Below, one piece after another: positions 7,970-14,473 of a stretch of 19,792 nucleotides of DNA. How positions within the stretch are numbered: position 1 is the stretch's first letter; each line of letters begins with the position of its first letter. This stretch comes from Actinobacteria bacterium UBA4719 (GTDB lineage: Bacteria > Actinomycetota > Actinomycetes > Actinomycetales > Dermatophilaceae). The stretch is taken from NCBI GenBank assembly GCA_002404345.1, contig DHJN01000132.1:1-19792 (forward strand), given 5' to 3'. The notes beneath the pieces were generated by a model, which was given only the letters and a program-made list of their open reading frames with translations, made no database searches and had not been told where the DNA came from. The translations under genes were made by a program, and so were the position numbers.

Positions 7970-8762
7970 TAGTCAGCCCCCAGAAAGTTGTCGCTTCGGG
8001 CCGAAGCATGCTGAGAAATGTGTGGTTGATAGAATCATGAGCGTAGTCCAAGAAATCGATTGACGCCTCAAAATTGGGGGTTTCTAACAACCCACTTCGA
8101 GCTGTGAGATTGACATACAAGCTGGGCTCCTGAGTAAGCCAAGAATAAATGGGCTGAACGACGACATGCGAACGACCAATCCACTGCCCGTTCCGATGCA
8201 GTGACTTGCTGTATTGCAAGGCAAATTGCTCATAGACATCTCGGTCCCAGAAATTTATATCGATCAACTTGTGAAGATCGTTGGCCTTGGCCCATACGTC
8301 GTTCGGCTGAACCATGTTGATGTAACTCAATTCCGCGCGGTTGGGCACAAGGGTACCGCCGTGAGCCTCTAGATTCTTCATGACCGTTCCCGCGACATCC
8401 AAAAACCTTTTGCGGAGTTCATCGAAACGAACGTATTCCTCCGTGCGCCGTCGCCAATTAAGGGCGAGAAAGCTTCTCTGAACTTGAATTACGTAAACTT
8501 CGTCTCCCGACGAGAACCAATAGCGCGATTCCGCACCGGGGCCGGCTATCTCGATGCGCGGGGAGCCCAAGCCCGGCTGGCCAGCGTAGAGCGACTCATG
8601 CTCTGCAGGCATCTCGTACGGAGGCGCGGTAGTGATGCCCGGATGGGTCTCGTACCACTCGCCGAGCATCTGCGGCAATCTAGGTCCGATCAGCTGATCC
8701 TGCGGCGGAAACTGGACAGACAAAACCACCTCGTTAACCGGAGGCGTCCGTACAGCGTTCAC
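7959..8762 (-). CDS. TIGR04255 family protein, first gene of a three-gene operon
   Basis: 267 residues. The start is GTG at 8762 because AGGAG lies directly upstream and the family-typical opening PPVNEVVLSVQF follows at residues 7-18. The longer in-frame extension to 8957 has non-coding character. Other family-like segments are YWFSSGDEVYVIQVQRSFLALNWRRR (about 80-105, split here: strand, then Q-V-Q-R, then N-W-R), AELSYINMV (about 150), and a C-terminal LDYAHDSINHTFLSMLRPEATTFWG helix ending in WG. TIGR04255 is described as sporadically distributed and has no established activity, to my knowledge. It heads a compact operon with two small genes, inside a defence island and in locally AT-rich DNA. 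A role in defence or conflict is inferred from context only. Confidence 0.8.
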   Translation of the reverse strand: MNAVRTPPVNEVVLSVQFPPQDQLIGPRLPQMLGEWYETHPGITTAPPYEMPAEHESLYAGQPGLGSPRIEIAGPGAESRYWFSSGDEVYVIQVQRSFLALNWRRRTEEYVRFDELRKRFLDVAGTVMKNLEAHGGTLVPNRAELSYINMVQPNDVWAKANDLHKLIDINFWDRDVYEQFALQYSKSLHRNGQWIGRSHVVVQPIYSWLTQEPSLYVNLTARSGLLETPNFEASIDFLDYAHDSINHTFLSMLRPEATTFWGLTSDS

Positions 8763-8809
8763 TCTTCTCCTCGCGTCGAATCGGGGCGGGGCCTGCCCGT
8801 TTGAGCGTT

Positions 8810-8835
8810 CCCTACGTGAGAAACGCACGTACGGG
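8810..8835 (-). other. Inverted repeat upstream of TIGR04255 gene
   Basis: TACGTG (8813-8818) and CACGTA (8826-8831) are separated by 7 bases, and flanking CCC/GGG extend the stem with one bulged C. It lies about 50-70 bases upstream of the GTG start, a plausible operator or 5' leader hairpin. Confidence 0.4.
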
Positions 8836-9064
8836 CTCCAGTGTGCCCGAGTTGCCCGCAGGCCACGAGGCAAACCGCTCGATTCGAGGCATATGGGTCT
8901 TCGTCCATGCCGAAGACTCCCGATGATGGCGACGCTGGGAGCGCCGAGGCTGCACAAGTTGTAAGGAGCGAGCGGGCCGGTCCCAGGATTAGTCGGTCGA
9001 CCAGGCCTGCCTGTCGAAACTCAGCTTGACTGTGGGTCCAGCTTGGAGGCTGGAGGACGGCACA

Positions 9065-9081
9065 GCACGGCAGTGCCGTGC
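9065..9081. other. 17-bp near-perfect palindrome
   Basis: GCACGGCA and TGCCGTGC flank a single G. The one-base centre is too tight for a good RNA hairpin and suits a dimeric repressor site better. It lies in the gap between hsdS and the TIGR04255 operon, about 300 bases from either candidate promoter. Confidence 0.35.
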
Positions 9082-9177
9082 ACAAGGACCACGCGCAGCT
9101 GAGGAATGAAGCCCATCAGACGACTCAGGGCTCGACGCCGGCTGTAGCTGCGCCGTGGCGGGGTTGGCGTTGATGTA

Positions 9178-9211
9178 CCACCCTATACATCGGAGGATGT
9201 ATGGCGGGTGG
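9178..9211 (-). terminator. Imperfect hairpin downstream of hsdS
   Basis: Inner arms ATACATC (9185-9191) and GATGTAT (9196-9202) enclose GGAG, and outer arms CCACCC / GGGTGG continue the stem after a small bulge. It begins 24 bases after the hsdS stop. There is no T-tract, so it would be a hairpin-only terminator or an mRNA 3' end stabiliser. Confidence 0.4.
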
Positions 9212-9234
9212 CCGGCTTCGTCTTGACTGCCCAG

Positions 9235-10392
9235 TCAGAGCTCGCCCGCGAACGCCCGCGACTGCAGAGACTTGAAAACTGCAACCAAGTGAGCCAGGTG
9301 CTCGCACTGCTGCTTCTTCACGCGCTCGACAGAGCGAATGATCTTCGCAAACTCGTGCTGCTGTTCCAAGGGCGGGACGGGCACTTTCAATTCTCGAAGA
9401 CGTCCCATGCTTATACGGACTCTGGTTTGCCCGAGCATGAGCGAGTAAGCCAACGTCAGGGTGCCCGGCTGATTGATGAGAGCGCTCACGAACTCGGGAG
9501 TGGCGATACTGGGGTCCACGCGGATTTGAACACAGTCGGCTTTGTTGAGCGCGACCGGGAGCCAATCAGGCTGGATGCACGCTCTGAGGTTCGGATCCCC
9601 AAGTGTGGCGACGAGAACATCTCCGGGCTGACATCGGTGCTTCCCCAGCGACGCGAAGTGACTATCGGAAACGTAGGCTTGGTCGTTGTCGACAAATTCG
9701 CCGACACCGATGTTCTGGAGCCTGACCACTCGAACGCCCGCCTCAGTGTAGTGAGAGCTCTTCAGATTCGATCCGAAAGGTCCATCTGAGAACTTCGACG
9801 CCAGATCGCCAAGTCGCGCCCATTTCCCGCCGTTCGACTTCGAAGCCGGGTCGCCGAACATGTCGAGGAAGATGGACTGGGTGAGGTCGTCGAGGTGGGC
9901 GAGGGCTTCGCGGCGCTTGGCGCGCAATGCATCCGCCTGATCCAGGATCGCCGCGATCCTCCGCTGCTCGGCCAACGACGGCAGCGGAATCATCAGCTCG
10001 CAGATGTCCTGACGATTGACCTGCTTGAAGGTGGCGCCACGGCCCTTCGATGACAGTTCGGCTTCTGAATGAGTGAGCCAGTGCCACAAATAACGTTGAT
10101 CCAGATTTCGCTTCGCACGAAGTCCAGCAACCCCGCGCCCAAGGCAATACTGACCGTCAGCCAAGACCTTCTCACCAATCGAAGCGCGGATGCCCAGAAC
10201 AATGTCGCCGTCCGAGCACAGCTTTGATGGGGCCGTCGTGAACTTCTTGGCGACCGGAACGCTCTCGCCGAAATCCCCCGCACCCGCAATGAGCGGCCAC
10301 CCCTCGCCTTCATGGTTGTAGGACTCGCCGCTTGGCGCCTGCCCCATCACGACGTCTGCGACGTCGCCAAGCGAAGCGGTTGCGATGCTCAT
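9235..10392 (-). CDS. hsdS: Type I restriction-modification specificity subunit (HsdS)
   Basis: 385 residues. HsdS recognises the bipartite target DNA and bridges HsdM and HsdR. The layout is two target-recognition domains (about 1-135 and 190-335), each followed by a conserved helical spacer. The spacers begin with the half-repeats PLPSLAEQRRIAAIL (136-150) and PVPPLEQQHEFAKII (338-352). ATG at 10392 overlaps the hsdM stop as ATGA, so the two are translationally coupled. The protein is near the usual 380-450 residues with both domains present, so it should be functional. Its sequence is less GC-rich than hsdM and hsdR, which is common for exchanged specificity genes. The recognition site cannot be predicted from the sequence. 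Confidence 0.93.
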   Translation of the reverse strand: MSIATASLGDVADVVMGQAPSGESYNHEGEGWPLIAGAGDFGESVPVAKKFTTAPSKLCSDGDIVLGIRASIGEKVLADGQYCLGRGVAGLRAKRNLDQRYLWHWLTHSEAELSSKGRGATFKQVNRQDICELMIPLPSLAEQRRIAAILDQADALRAKRREALAHLDDLTQSIFLDMFGDPASKSNGGKWARLGDLASKFSDGPFGSNLKSSHYTEAGVRVVRLQNIGVGEFVDNDQAYVSDSHFASLGKHRCQPGDVLVATLGDPNLRACIQPDWLPVALNKADCVQIRVDPSIATPEFVSALINQPGTLTLAYSLMLGQTRVRISMGRLRELKVPVPPLEQQHEFAKIIRSVERVKKQQCEHLAHLVAVFKSLQSRAFAGEL

Positions 10393-11927
10393 CCGAGCAT
10401 CGCTTTGAGGTCGGCGAGGCCCTGTTGGATGTCGACTTCGAGCTTCTCGAGGTCGGCGATGATCTCGGCGGGATGCCGATGCTCGACCTCGTCGTGAACC
10501 ACTTCCTTGTAACGGTTCAACGACAGGTCATAACCCTGGGCCACGATGTCGGCCTTGGGCACGCAGAAGCTCTGGTCGGTTCGCTTGCGCTGAACCTCCG
10601 CCGTCTCCCGATTCGCCCACCGCTCAAGGCAGTCCGGCAGGTTGTTCTTCGCGTGATCGGCCTGGTAGAAGTCACCGGACGGCACCGCGCCAAGCTTGTC
10701 CTCGCCCAGCAACGGCGTGCGCTTGTCGTCCAGGCTCATCCCGTCAGCCTGCACGTCGTAGAACCAGACACTTTCGGTGCCACCGGAGTTGGTCTTGGTG
10801 AAGAACAAGATCGCCGTGGACACACCGGCATACGGCTTGAAGACACCGGACGGGAGCTTGACCACCGCCTGTAGCTGCTGGTCCTCCACCAGGATCCGGC
10901 GCAGCTCCTTGTGCGCCTTGCTGGACCCGAACAGCACCCCGTCCGGCACGATGACCGCCGCGCGACCGCCCGGCCTGAGCAGGCGCAGGAAGAGCGCGAG
11001 GAAGAGCAGCTCAGTCTTCTTGGTCTTGACGATCCGCTGCAGATCCTGGGCGGTGCTCTCGAAGTCCAGGCTCCCGGCAAAAGGCGGATTTGCCAGGACC
11101 AGGGAGTACTTCTCGGCCTCGCCGCTGGCACCCTCCGACAGCGAGTCGCGATACACGATGTCGGGGCCCTCGACGCCGTGCAGCAGCATGTTCATGCTGC
11201 CGATCCGCAGCATCGTGTTGTCGAAGTCGTAGCCGTGAAACATGTTGTGGTGGAAGTGTTTTCGCTGCGCGGCGTCATGCAGCGCCTTGGGATGACTACG
11301 ACGCAGGAACTCACCCGCCTCGACCAGGAAGCCGGCCGTACCACAGGCCGGGTCACAGATCTCGTCGCTGGGCATGGGCGCGGTCATCTCCACCATGAGG
11401 TTGATGATGTGCCGCGGCGTACGGAACTGCCCGTTGGCTCCGGCGCTGGCGATCTTGGAGAGCATGTACTCGTACAGGTCGCCCTTGGTGTCGCGGCCAT
11501 CCATGTTGATGTCGCCCATCATGTCGACGACCTTGGCCAGCAGTCCCGGCGTCGGGATGGTGAAGCGGGCGTCGTTCATGTGCTGGGAGTATGTCGACCC
11601 GTCGCCGCCGAGGGTGCGTAGGAAGGGGAACGCCCGCTCCGAGATGACCTCGAACATCGCTGCCGGCGCGGCGTCCTTGAAGCGCGACCAGCGCAGCCCG
11701 TCATACGCCCTGCCCTGCGCATCCAGGCCCGTCGGGAAGATGGCACGCTCAATCGGCTTCTTGGTGAACGTCGCCCGCTCCTCGGCGTTGATCTGCAGGT
11801 CGTCCAGGCGCTTGATGAACAGCAGGTAGGTGATCTGCTCGATGACCTCGAGAGGGTTGGAGATGCCACCGGACCAGAAGGCGTCCCAGATGCGGTCGAT
11901 CTTGCTCTTGAGGTCACCGGTGATCAT
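10389..11927 (-). CDS. hsdM: Type I restriction-modification N6-adenine methyltransferase (HsdM)
   Basis: 512 residues. HsdM transfers a methyl group from S-adenosylmethionine to adenine in the host recognition sites. Residues 1-130 form the HsdM N-terminal helical domain (ITGDLKSKIDRIWDAFWSGG start, then EQITYLLFIKRLDD). The SAM-binding motif DPACGTAGF is at 192-200 and the catalytic NPPF motif at 280-283. I chose ATG at 11927, not the longer frame to 12047, because family members begin with MITG-type sequence and the extra 40 residues look non-coding. A TAGCCT -10-like box lies 7 bases before the ATG, suggesting a leaderless mRNA. It is the first gene of the hsdMS pair, and the whole minus-strand island lies downstream. 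Confidence 0.96.
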   Translation of the reverse strand: MITGDLKSKIDRIWDAFWSGGISNPLEVIEQITYLLFIKRLDDLQINAEERATFTKKPIERAIFPTGLDAQGRAYDGLRWSRFKDAAPAAMFEVISERAFPFLRTLGGDGSTYSQHMNDARFTIPTPGLLAKVVDMMGDINMDGRDTKGDLYEYMLSKIASAGANGQFRTPRHIINLMVEMTAPMPSDEICDPACGTAGFLVEAGEFLRRSHPKALHDAAQRKHFHHNMFHGYDFDNTMLRIGSMNMLLHGVEGPDIVYRDSLSEGASGEAEKYSLVLANPPFAGSLDFESTAQDLQRIVKTKKTELLFLALFLRLLRPGGRAAVIVPDGVLFGSSKAHKELRRILVEDQQLQAVVKLPSGVFKPYAGVSTAILFFTKTNSGGTESVWFYDVQADGMSLDDKRTPLLGEDKLGAVPSGDFYQADHAKNNLPDCLERWANRETAEVQRKRTDQSFCVPKADIVAQGYDLSLNRYKEVVHDEVEHRHPAEIIADLEKLEVDIQQGLADLKAMLG

Positions 11928-11934
11928 GGGGTGG

Positions 11935-11940
11935 AGGCTA
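11935..11940 (-). promoter_or_regulatory. Candidate -10 box for leaderless hsdM
   Basis: TAGCCT matches TANNNT and ends 7 bases before the hsdM ATG, with no Shine-Dalgarno sequence in between. No convincing -35 element is visible. Confidence 0.4.
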
Positions 11941-12254
11941 CCGGGGTCAGCTCGGTGCAGCGAGCCTTCCCACCAAGGATGCCGAGCCGGATACTGCTGG
12001 TATGAACCGGATCCGGTCCGTGCCCTCGCGGCCTTGGCAGGTCGCATCCACCGCCTGTGCGACCGCGGCCGCCGTGGCCCTGTCCTTCCTTCTCACCGGT
12101 GGATCAACGGACCATGGTCTGCACGGTCGTGCTGGCCGTGGGCGTCATCTTGGGGGCGATGAGCATCGGGGTGTTCTCCGTCCCGGCACTGGCCTGTTCG
12201 ATCGTGGCGCTGGCCAGAAACCGGCGCTCCTTGCCAGCGCCGGCTACCTCCCCG

Positions 12255-12287
12255 GACAACGTCAACGTGCAGACGACAACGTCAACG
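12255..12287. repeat. 13-bp direct repeat with 20-bp period
   Basis: GACAACGTCAACG occurs at 12255-12267 and 12275-12287, a partial tandem duplication in the gap left of the tRNA. Confidence 0.7.
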
Positions 12288-12345
12288 CGTAGAAGCAGCC
12301 CAGCGAGCGACACCAGCCAACCCCCTGCCAGAATGGGCAGCCGCG

Positions 12346-12351
12346 TACGGT
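12346..12351 (+). promoter_or_regulatory. Possible -10 box of the tRNA gene
   Basis: TACGGT fits TANNNT and lies 25 bases before the mature tRNA 5' end. The best -35 candidate, CTGCCA at 12325-12330, gives a short 15-base spacer, so the call is weak. Confidence 0.3.
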
Positions 12352-12376
12352 TCCTCCGTGGATCCAGACGCGCCCC

Positions 12377-12452
12377 GCCTTCGTAGCTCAGGGGATAGAG
12401 CAACCGCCTCCTAAGCGGTAGGTCGCAGGTTCGAATCCTGCCGGGGGCACCA
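12377..12452 (+). tRNA. tRNA-Arg (anticodon CCT), CCA encoded
   Basis: A 76-base cloverleaf can be drawn. The acceptor arms are GCCTTCG / CGGGGGC (two G-U pairs), with TA at positions 8-9, D arm GCTC...GAGC, and anticodon stem ACCGC / GCGGT around loop CTCCTAA. The anticodon CCT reads AGG. The T arm is GCAGG-TTCGAAT-CCTGC, followed by A73 and encoded CCA. It borders the restriction island on the tRNA's 5' side, the opposite side from where site-specific elements usually insert. Confidence 0.95.
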
Positions 12453-12491
12453 CTGGTCGCGGCCTCTCGACGCGGCATACCTCGCGACGCG

Positions 12492-12527
12492 TCTGGCCCC
12501 TCACCGCCGAAGCGGTCAGGGGCCAGA
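12492..12527. terminator. Strong hairpin between tRNA-Arg and the NlpC/P60 gene
   Basis: Ten-base arms TCTGGCCCCT / AGGGGCCAGA continue into ACCGC / GCGGT after a C-C mismatch, with a short loop. It lies 40 bases after the tRNA and 45 bases after the NlpC/P60 stop, so it can serve both convergent transcripts. No T-tract follows on either strand. Confidence 0.65.
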
Positions 12528-12571
12528 TGCTGCACGGCAGGGTATGCCGCGCGGTCACGCGAGGGGGTCGC

Positions 12572-13354
12572 TCAGACGCGACCGTAGGTCGCACCGGAGT
12601 AGACGGCGCGCAGGCCGACGGACGAACCGGTGTGCGGGGAGTCCCACATCTTGCCGTTACCCGCGTAGATGCCCAGGTGATAGGCCGGCGAGCCGAAGAA
12701 CACCAGGTCGCCCGGCTGCGGGTTTGATACGGGCGTCGCGGCCTGTTGCTGGGCCTGGGACGTGCGGGGCAGGCTCTTGCCGGCCTTGCCGAAGACGTAC
12801 TGCGTGAAGCCGGAGCAGTCGAAGCCAGCCGTTGTGGTGCCGCCGTACACATACGGGATGCCGGCCAGGCTGGCAGCGGTACCGAGCACACCGCCCGAGC
12901 TGGGAGCCGGCGCCTTCGGTGTCGGGGTGGACACGGGTGTCGGGGTGGACACGGGTGTCGGGGTGGGCACGGGCGCGACACGGGTGGTCGAGCGGCTGAC
13001 CGTGCTGATCGCGCGAGGAACGACAACGGGAGCGACGACGACCGGCGCCGGGACCGGCTTGGGCTTGGGCTTGTCGACACCGGTGAAACCGATCTGCCCG
13101 AAGGACCGGGAGACCATCGGTGCCTGTGCGGCCACCGGAGTCGCGATCGCGATCGGCGCCGCGGTCTTGACCGTGGTGGTCAGCGTGGAAGCGGAGGCCG
13201 GAAGGGCCAGGGAAGCCACCATGGCACCGGAGATAGTGATCACGGCGGAGGCCTTGGTCGCGGGCTTGACCGAACGCGAGATCGCCGACGAAAGGGATGA
13301 CGCAGGACTCAACTGACCTGGGGCGCGATGGCGACCCAAATTATGGTTCGACAA
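12572..13354 (-). CDS. Secreted NlpC/P60 peptidoglycan hydrolase
   Basis: 260 residues. It is expected to cut cell-wall stem peptides outside the membrane. A signal peptide covers about residues 20-56 (basic stretch, hydrophobic AVITISGAMVASLAL, then ASA cleavage site). A Pro/Val/Thr-rich spacer (about 95-150, with a repeated STPTPV unit) links to the C-terminal NlpC/P60 domain (about 155-260). Catalytic residues are C180 in FDCSGF, H226 in YHLGIY and H241 in SPHTG. I chose TTG at 13354 because GGAGAGG lies 9 bases upstream; the longer reading to 13372 would start inside that ribosome-binding site. The leader holds a c-di-AMP riboswitch, tying wall hydrolysis to that second messenger. The catalytic domain is complete, but the protein has no recognised wall-binding domain. 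Confidence 0.93.
   Translation of the reverse strand: MSNHNLGRHRAPGQLSPASSLSSAISRSVKPATKASAVITISGAMVASLALPASASTLTTTVKTAAPIAIATPVAAQAPMVSRSFGQIGFTGVDKPKPKPVPAPVVVAPVVVPRAISTVSRSTTRVAPVPTPTPVSTPTPVSTPTPKAPAPSSGGVLGTAASLAGIPYVYGGTTTAGFDCSGFTQYVFGKAGKSLPRTSQAQQQAATPVSNPQPGDLVFFGSPAYHLGIYAGNGKMWDSPHTGSSVGLRAVYSGATYGRV
12918..12971. repeat. Three 18-bp tandem repeats coding the Pro/Thr linker
   Basis: The unit GGTGTCGGGGTGGACACG is repeated at 12918, 12936 and 12954, the third with one mismatch. It encodes the STPTPV hexapeptide repeat in the NlpC/P60 linker. The unit is a multiple of three, so copy number can change without a frameshift. Confidence 0.9.
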
Positions 13355-13363
13355 AGTGAGATA

Positions 13364-13370
13364 CCTCTCC
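13364..13370 (-). promoter_or_regulatory. Ribosome-binding site that fixes the TTG start of the NlpC/P60 gene
   Basis: GGAGAGG lies 9 bases before TTG 13354 and only 3 bases after the closing helix of the riboswitch. Confidence 0.75.
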
Positions 13371-13373
13371 AAG

Positions 13374-13562
13374 CGCCTACGAGGTCAGCTGTCGGATTCG
13401 GGTGGGAGATTGCACCCGGCCCTCACGCCGGCGAATCGACCGAAGTCGACCACCACCGAGAGGGCTTCACCCCAAGGAGCGTCTCGCGACGCCCCGAATG
13501 TGGGTCCCCCGCTCCTGCCAAGCGGATGTTGAAAGTCTCGACTGCGGTGACAGGACTAGGCG
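13374..13562 (-). promoter_or_regulatory. ydaO/yuaA-type c-di-AMP riboswitch
   Basis: On the minus strand the leader contains the hallmark blocks of this class in order. These are CCTGTCACCGC after the 5' arm, GGGGGACCCA (13510-13501), GGGGTGAAG (13473-13465), and CCGACAGCTGACCTCGTAGG near the 3' end. The closing helix pairs CGCCTA (13562-13557) with TAGGCG (13379-13374). The class binds cyclic di-AMP and in actinobacteria commonly precedes wall-hydrolase genes, as here. Because the closing helix ends 3 bases from the ribosome-binding site and no terminator hairpin lies between, control of translation initiation is possible (inference). Confidence 0.93.
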
Positions 13563-13603
13563 AACCGCATCAAGAACTCCATCGGAACAGATGAAGCCCG
13601 ACC

Positions 13604-13632
13604 AACGTACACACGGAGCGTCCACATGTCAC
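13604..13632 (-). promoter_or_regulatory. Candidate promoter for the riboswitch-NlpC transcript
   Basis: On the minus strand GTGACA (-35, 13632-13627) and TACGTT (-10, 13609-13604) are spaced by exactly 17 bases. Transcription would begin near 13597, about 35 bases before the riboswitch closing helix. Confidence 0.45.
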
Positions 13633-13683
13633 ATTTCGATCACAGGGAGCCCAAGAACTCACCAAATAACGAGAACGCCAGAG

Positions 13684-14382
13684 CTAAACCGGCGTATCGG
13701 CGAACACGTGGACGGCGACGTCGTGCGGCAGCGAGACCCCCGACGAGTCCTCGGCGCCTTCGCGCACGACGACGATCCAGGCACCCTCCCGGCGTATGCG
13801 AACGCGCCGCCCCGGCATCAGGCCAGCCACGTTCAGGAGGTGCAGCGCCTCGGGGTCGACCTGGGCCGGCTCGCCTATCCGGCGCACCGTCACGACGCCG
13901 GGCCCGTCGGCGACCAGCTCCACCAGGTTGGTCACCCCCCGGCGGAAGTCCTCGTTCAGCGGCTCCCCCAGCTCGTCGAGCCCCGGGATCGGGTTGCCAT
14001 AGGGACTCTCCCGATGCTCGCCGATCAGCGCCAGGATCTTGCGCTCGACCCGCTCGCTCATGACGTGCTCCCACCGGCACGCCTCTTCGTGGACGTACTC
14101 CCACTCCAGACCCATGACATCTACCAGCAGCCGCTCGGCCAGTCGGTGCTTGCGCATGACCCGTACCGCGATCTGGCGTCCGTGCACGGACAGCTCGAGA
14201 TGCCGGTCTCCGGCGAGCGAGAGCAGGCCGTCACGTTCCATCCGTGCCACGGTCTGGGAGACGGTGGGACCCGAGTGGCCCAGCCGCTCAGCGATGCGGG
14301 CCCGCAGAGGGATGACGCCCTCCTCCTCGAGCTCGTAGATCGTCCGGAGGTACATCTCAGTCGTGTCAATCAATTCCGTCAC
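13684..14382 (-). CDS. DtxR/IdeR-family metal-dependent repressor
   Basis: 232 residues from GTG 14382. The family represses iron (or manganese) uptake and storage genes when metal is bound. An N-terminal winged helix (about 25-60, RIAERLGHSGPTVSQTVARM) is followed by the metal/dimer domain and a C-terminal SH3-like domain (about 145-232). With the GTG start, metal ligands fall at M10, H79, E83, H98, C102, E105 and H106, exactly the numbers of diphtheria DtxR; E171 and Q174 correspond to its E170/Q173. This and GAGAGG 8 bases upstream support GTG over ATG 14388, which is only 2 bases from that site. All ligands are present, so iron sensing is likely. It is transcribed toward the NlpC/P60 gene but separated by a promoter and riboswitch. 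Confidence 0.93.
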   Translation of the reverse strand: MTELIDTTEMYLRTIYELEEEGVIPLRARIAERLGHSGPTVSQTVARMERDGLLSLAGDRHLELSVHGRQIAVRVMRKHRLAERLLVDVMGLEWEYVHEEACRWEHVMSERVERKILALIGEHRESPYGNPIPGLDELGEPLNEDFRRGVTNLVELVADGPGVVTVRRIGEPAQVDPEALHLLNVAGLMPGRRVRIRREGAWIVVVREGAEDSSGVSLPHDVAVHVFADTPV

Positions 14383-14384
14383 AG

Positions 14385-14416
14385 ACATAGCCTCTCACTG
14401 ACATAGCCTCTCACTG
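14385..14416. repeat. Perfect 16-bp tandem duplication over the dtxR-like start region
   Basis: ACATAGCCTCTCACTG occurs at 14385-14400 and 14401-14416. On the minus strand each copy contains GAGAGG followed by ATG, so the ribosome-binding site and a possible start codon are duplicated. The upstream copy's ATG opens a 12-codon frame that overlaps the true start. Confidence 0.9.
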
Positions 14417-14460
14417 ACGACGCAGGCGGCAACTGTCAATCCTCCTCGCGGCCCATGGAC

Positions 14461-14466
14461 TAGCGT
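14461..14466 (+). promoter_or_regulatory. Candidate -10 box for leaderless thioesterase-family gene
   Basis: TAGCGT (TANNNT) ends 7 bases before ATG 14474 and there is no Shine-Dalgarno sequence, which is typical of actinobacterial leaderless transcripts. Confidence 0.45.
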
Positions 14467-14473
14467 TCTGCCG

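Larger units (their letters stand above)
8763..9234. other. 472-bp gene-free gap between hsdS and the TIGR04255 operon
   Basis: ORFs here are short, composition-driven and lack ribosome-binding sites, so I accept none. The gap should hold the promoter of the TIGR04255 operon and the 3' end of the hsdMS transcript. It contains three separate inverted repeats listed on their own. No integrase, transposase or tRNA remnant is visible. Confidence 0.6.
12002..12386 (+). pseudogene. Possible decayed small membrane protein ORF
   Basis: Two overlapping frames each carry one hydrophobic stretch. From ATG 12002 the frame reads a basic start then ATAAAVALSFLLTGGS. The next frame, entered near 12100-12114, continues MVCTVVLAVGVILGAM...PALACSIVALARNRR and stops at 12386, inside the tRNA gene. 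Joined by a frameshift they would form a two-span membrane protein; after the second span the reading is low-complexity. No ribosome-binding site is seen, and overlap with the tRNA argues against an intact gene. This is the only content of the 449-bp gap between hsdM and the tRNA, apart from a short repeat. It may instead be chance. Confidence 0.25.

Noticed and set aside
8763..8957. N-terminal extension of the TIGR04255 protein by 65 residues
   Set aside because: The family begins near PPVNEVVLSV, and GTG 8762 has AGGAG directly upstream; the extension is Arg-rich noise.
8759..9085. 108-codon minus-strand and 62-codon plus-strand ORFs in the hsdS-TIGR04255 gap
   Set aside because: No ribosome-binding site, no domain, low-complexity composition and mutual overlap; treated as non-coding.
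11928..12047. N-terminal extension of hsdM by 40 residues
   Set aside because: HsdM proteins start at the MITGDLKSKID segment, the extension has no family similarity, and a -10-like box lies between the two starts.
12918..12971. 18-bp repeats considered as a CRISPR-like array
   Set aside because: The units are contiguous with no spacers, in frame within a coding region, and encode a Pro/Thr linker.
12104..13080. Minus-strand frames reading RIRTCDLPLRRRLLYPLSYE and PAGFEPATYRLGGGCSIP
   Set aside because: These are the well-known false protein sequences produced by translating the antisense of tRNA genes; they lie over the tRNA-Arg here.
12746..13316. Plus-strand 184-codon frames opposite the NlpC/P60 gene
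   Set aside because: Gly/Arg/Asp- and Thr/Val-rich antisense products of the repetitive linker; the minus strand encodes a complete catalytic domain and signal peptide.
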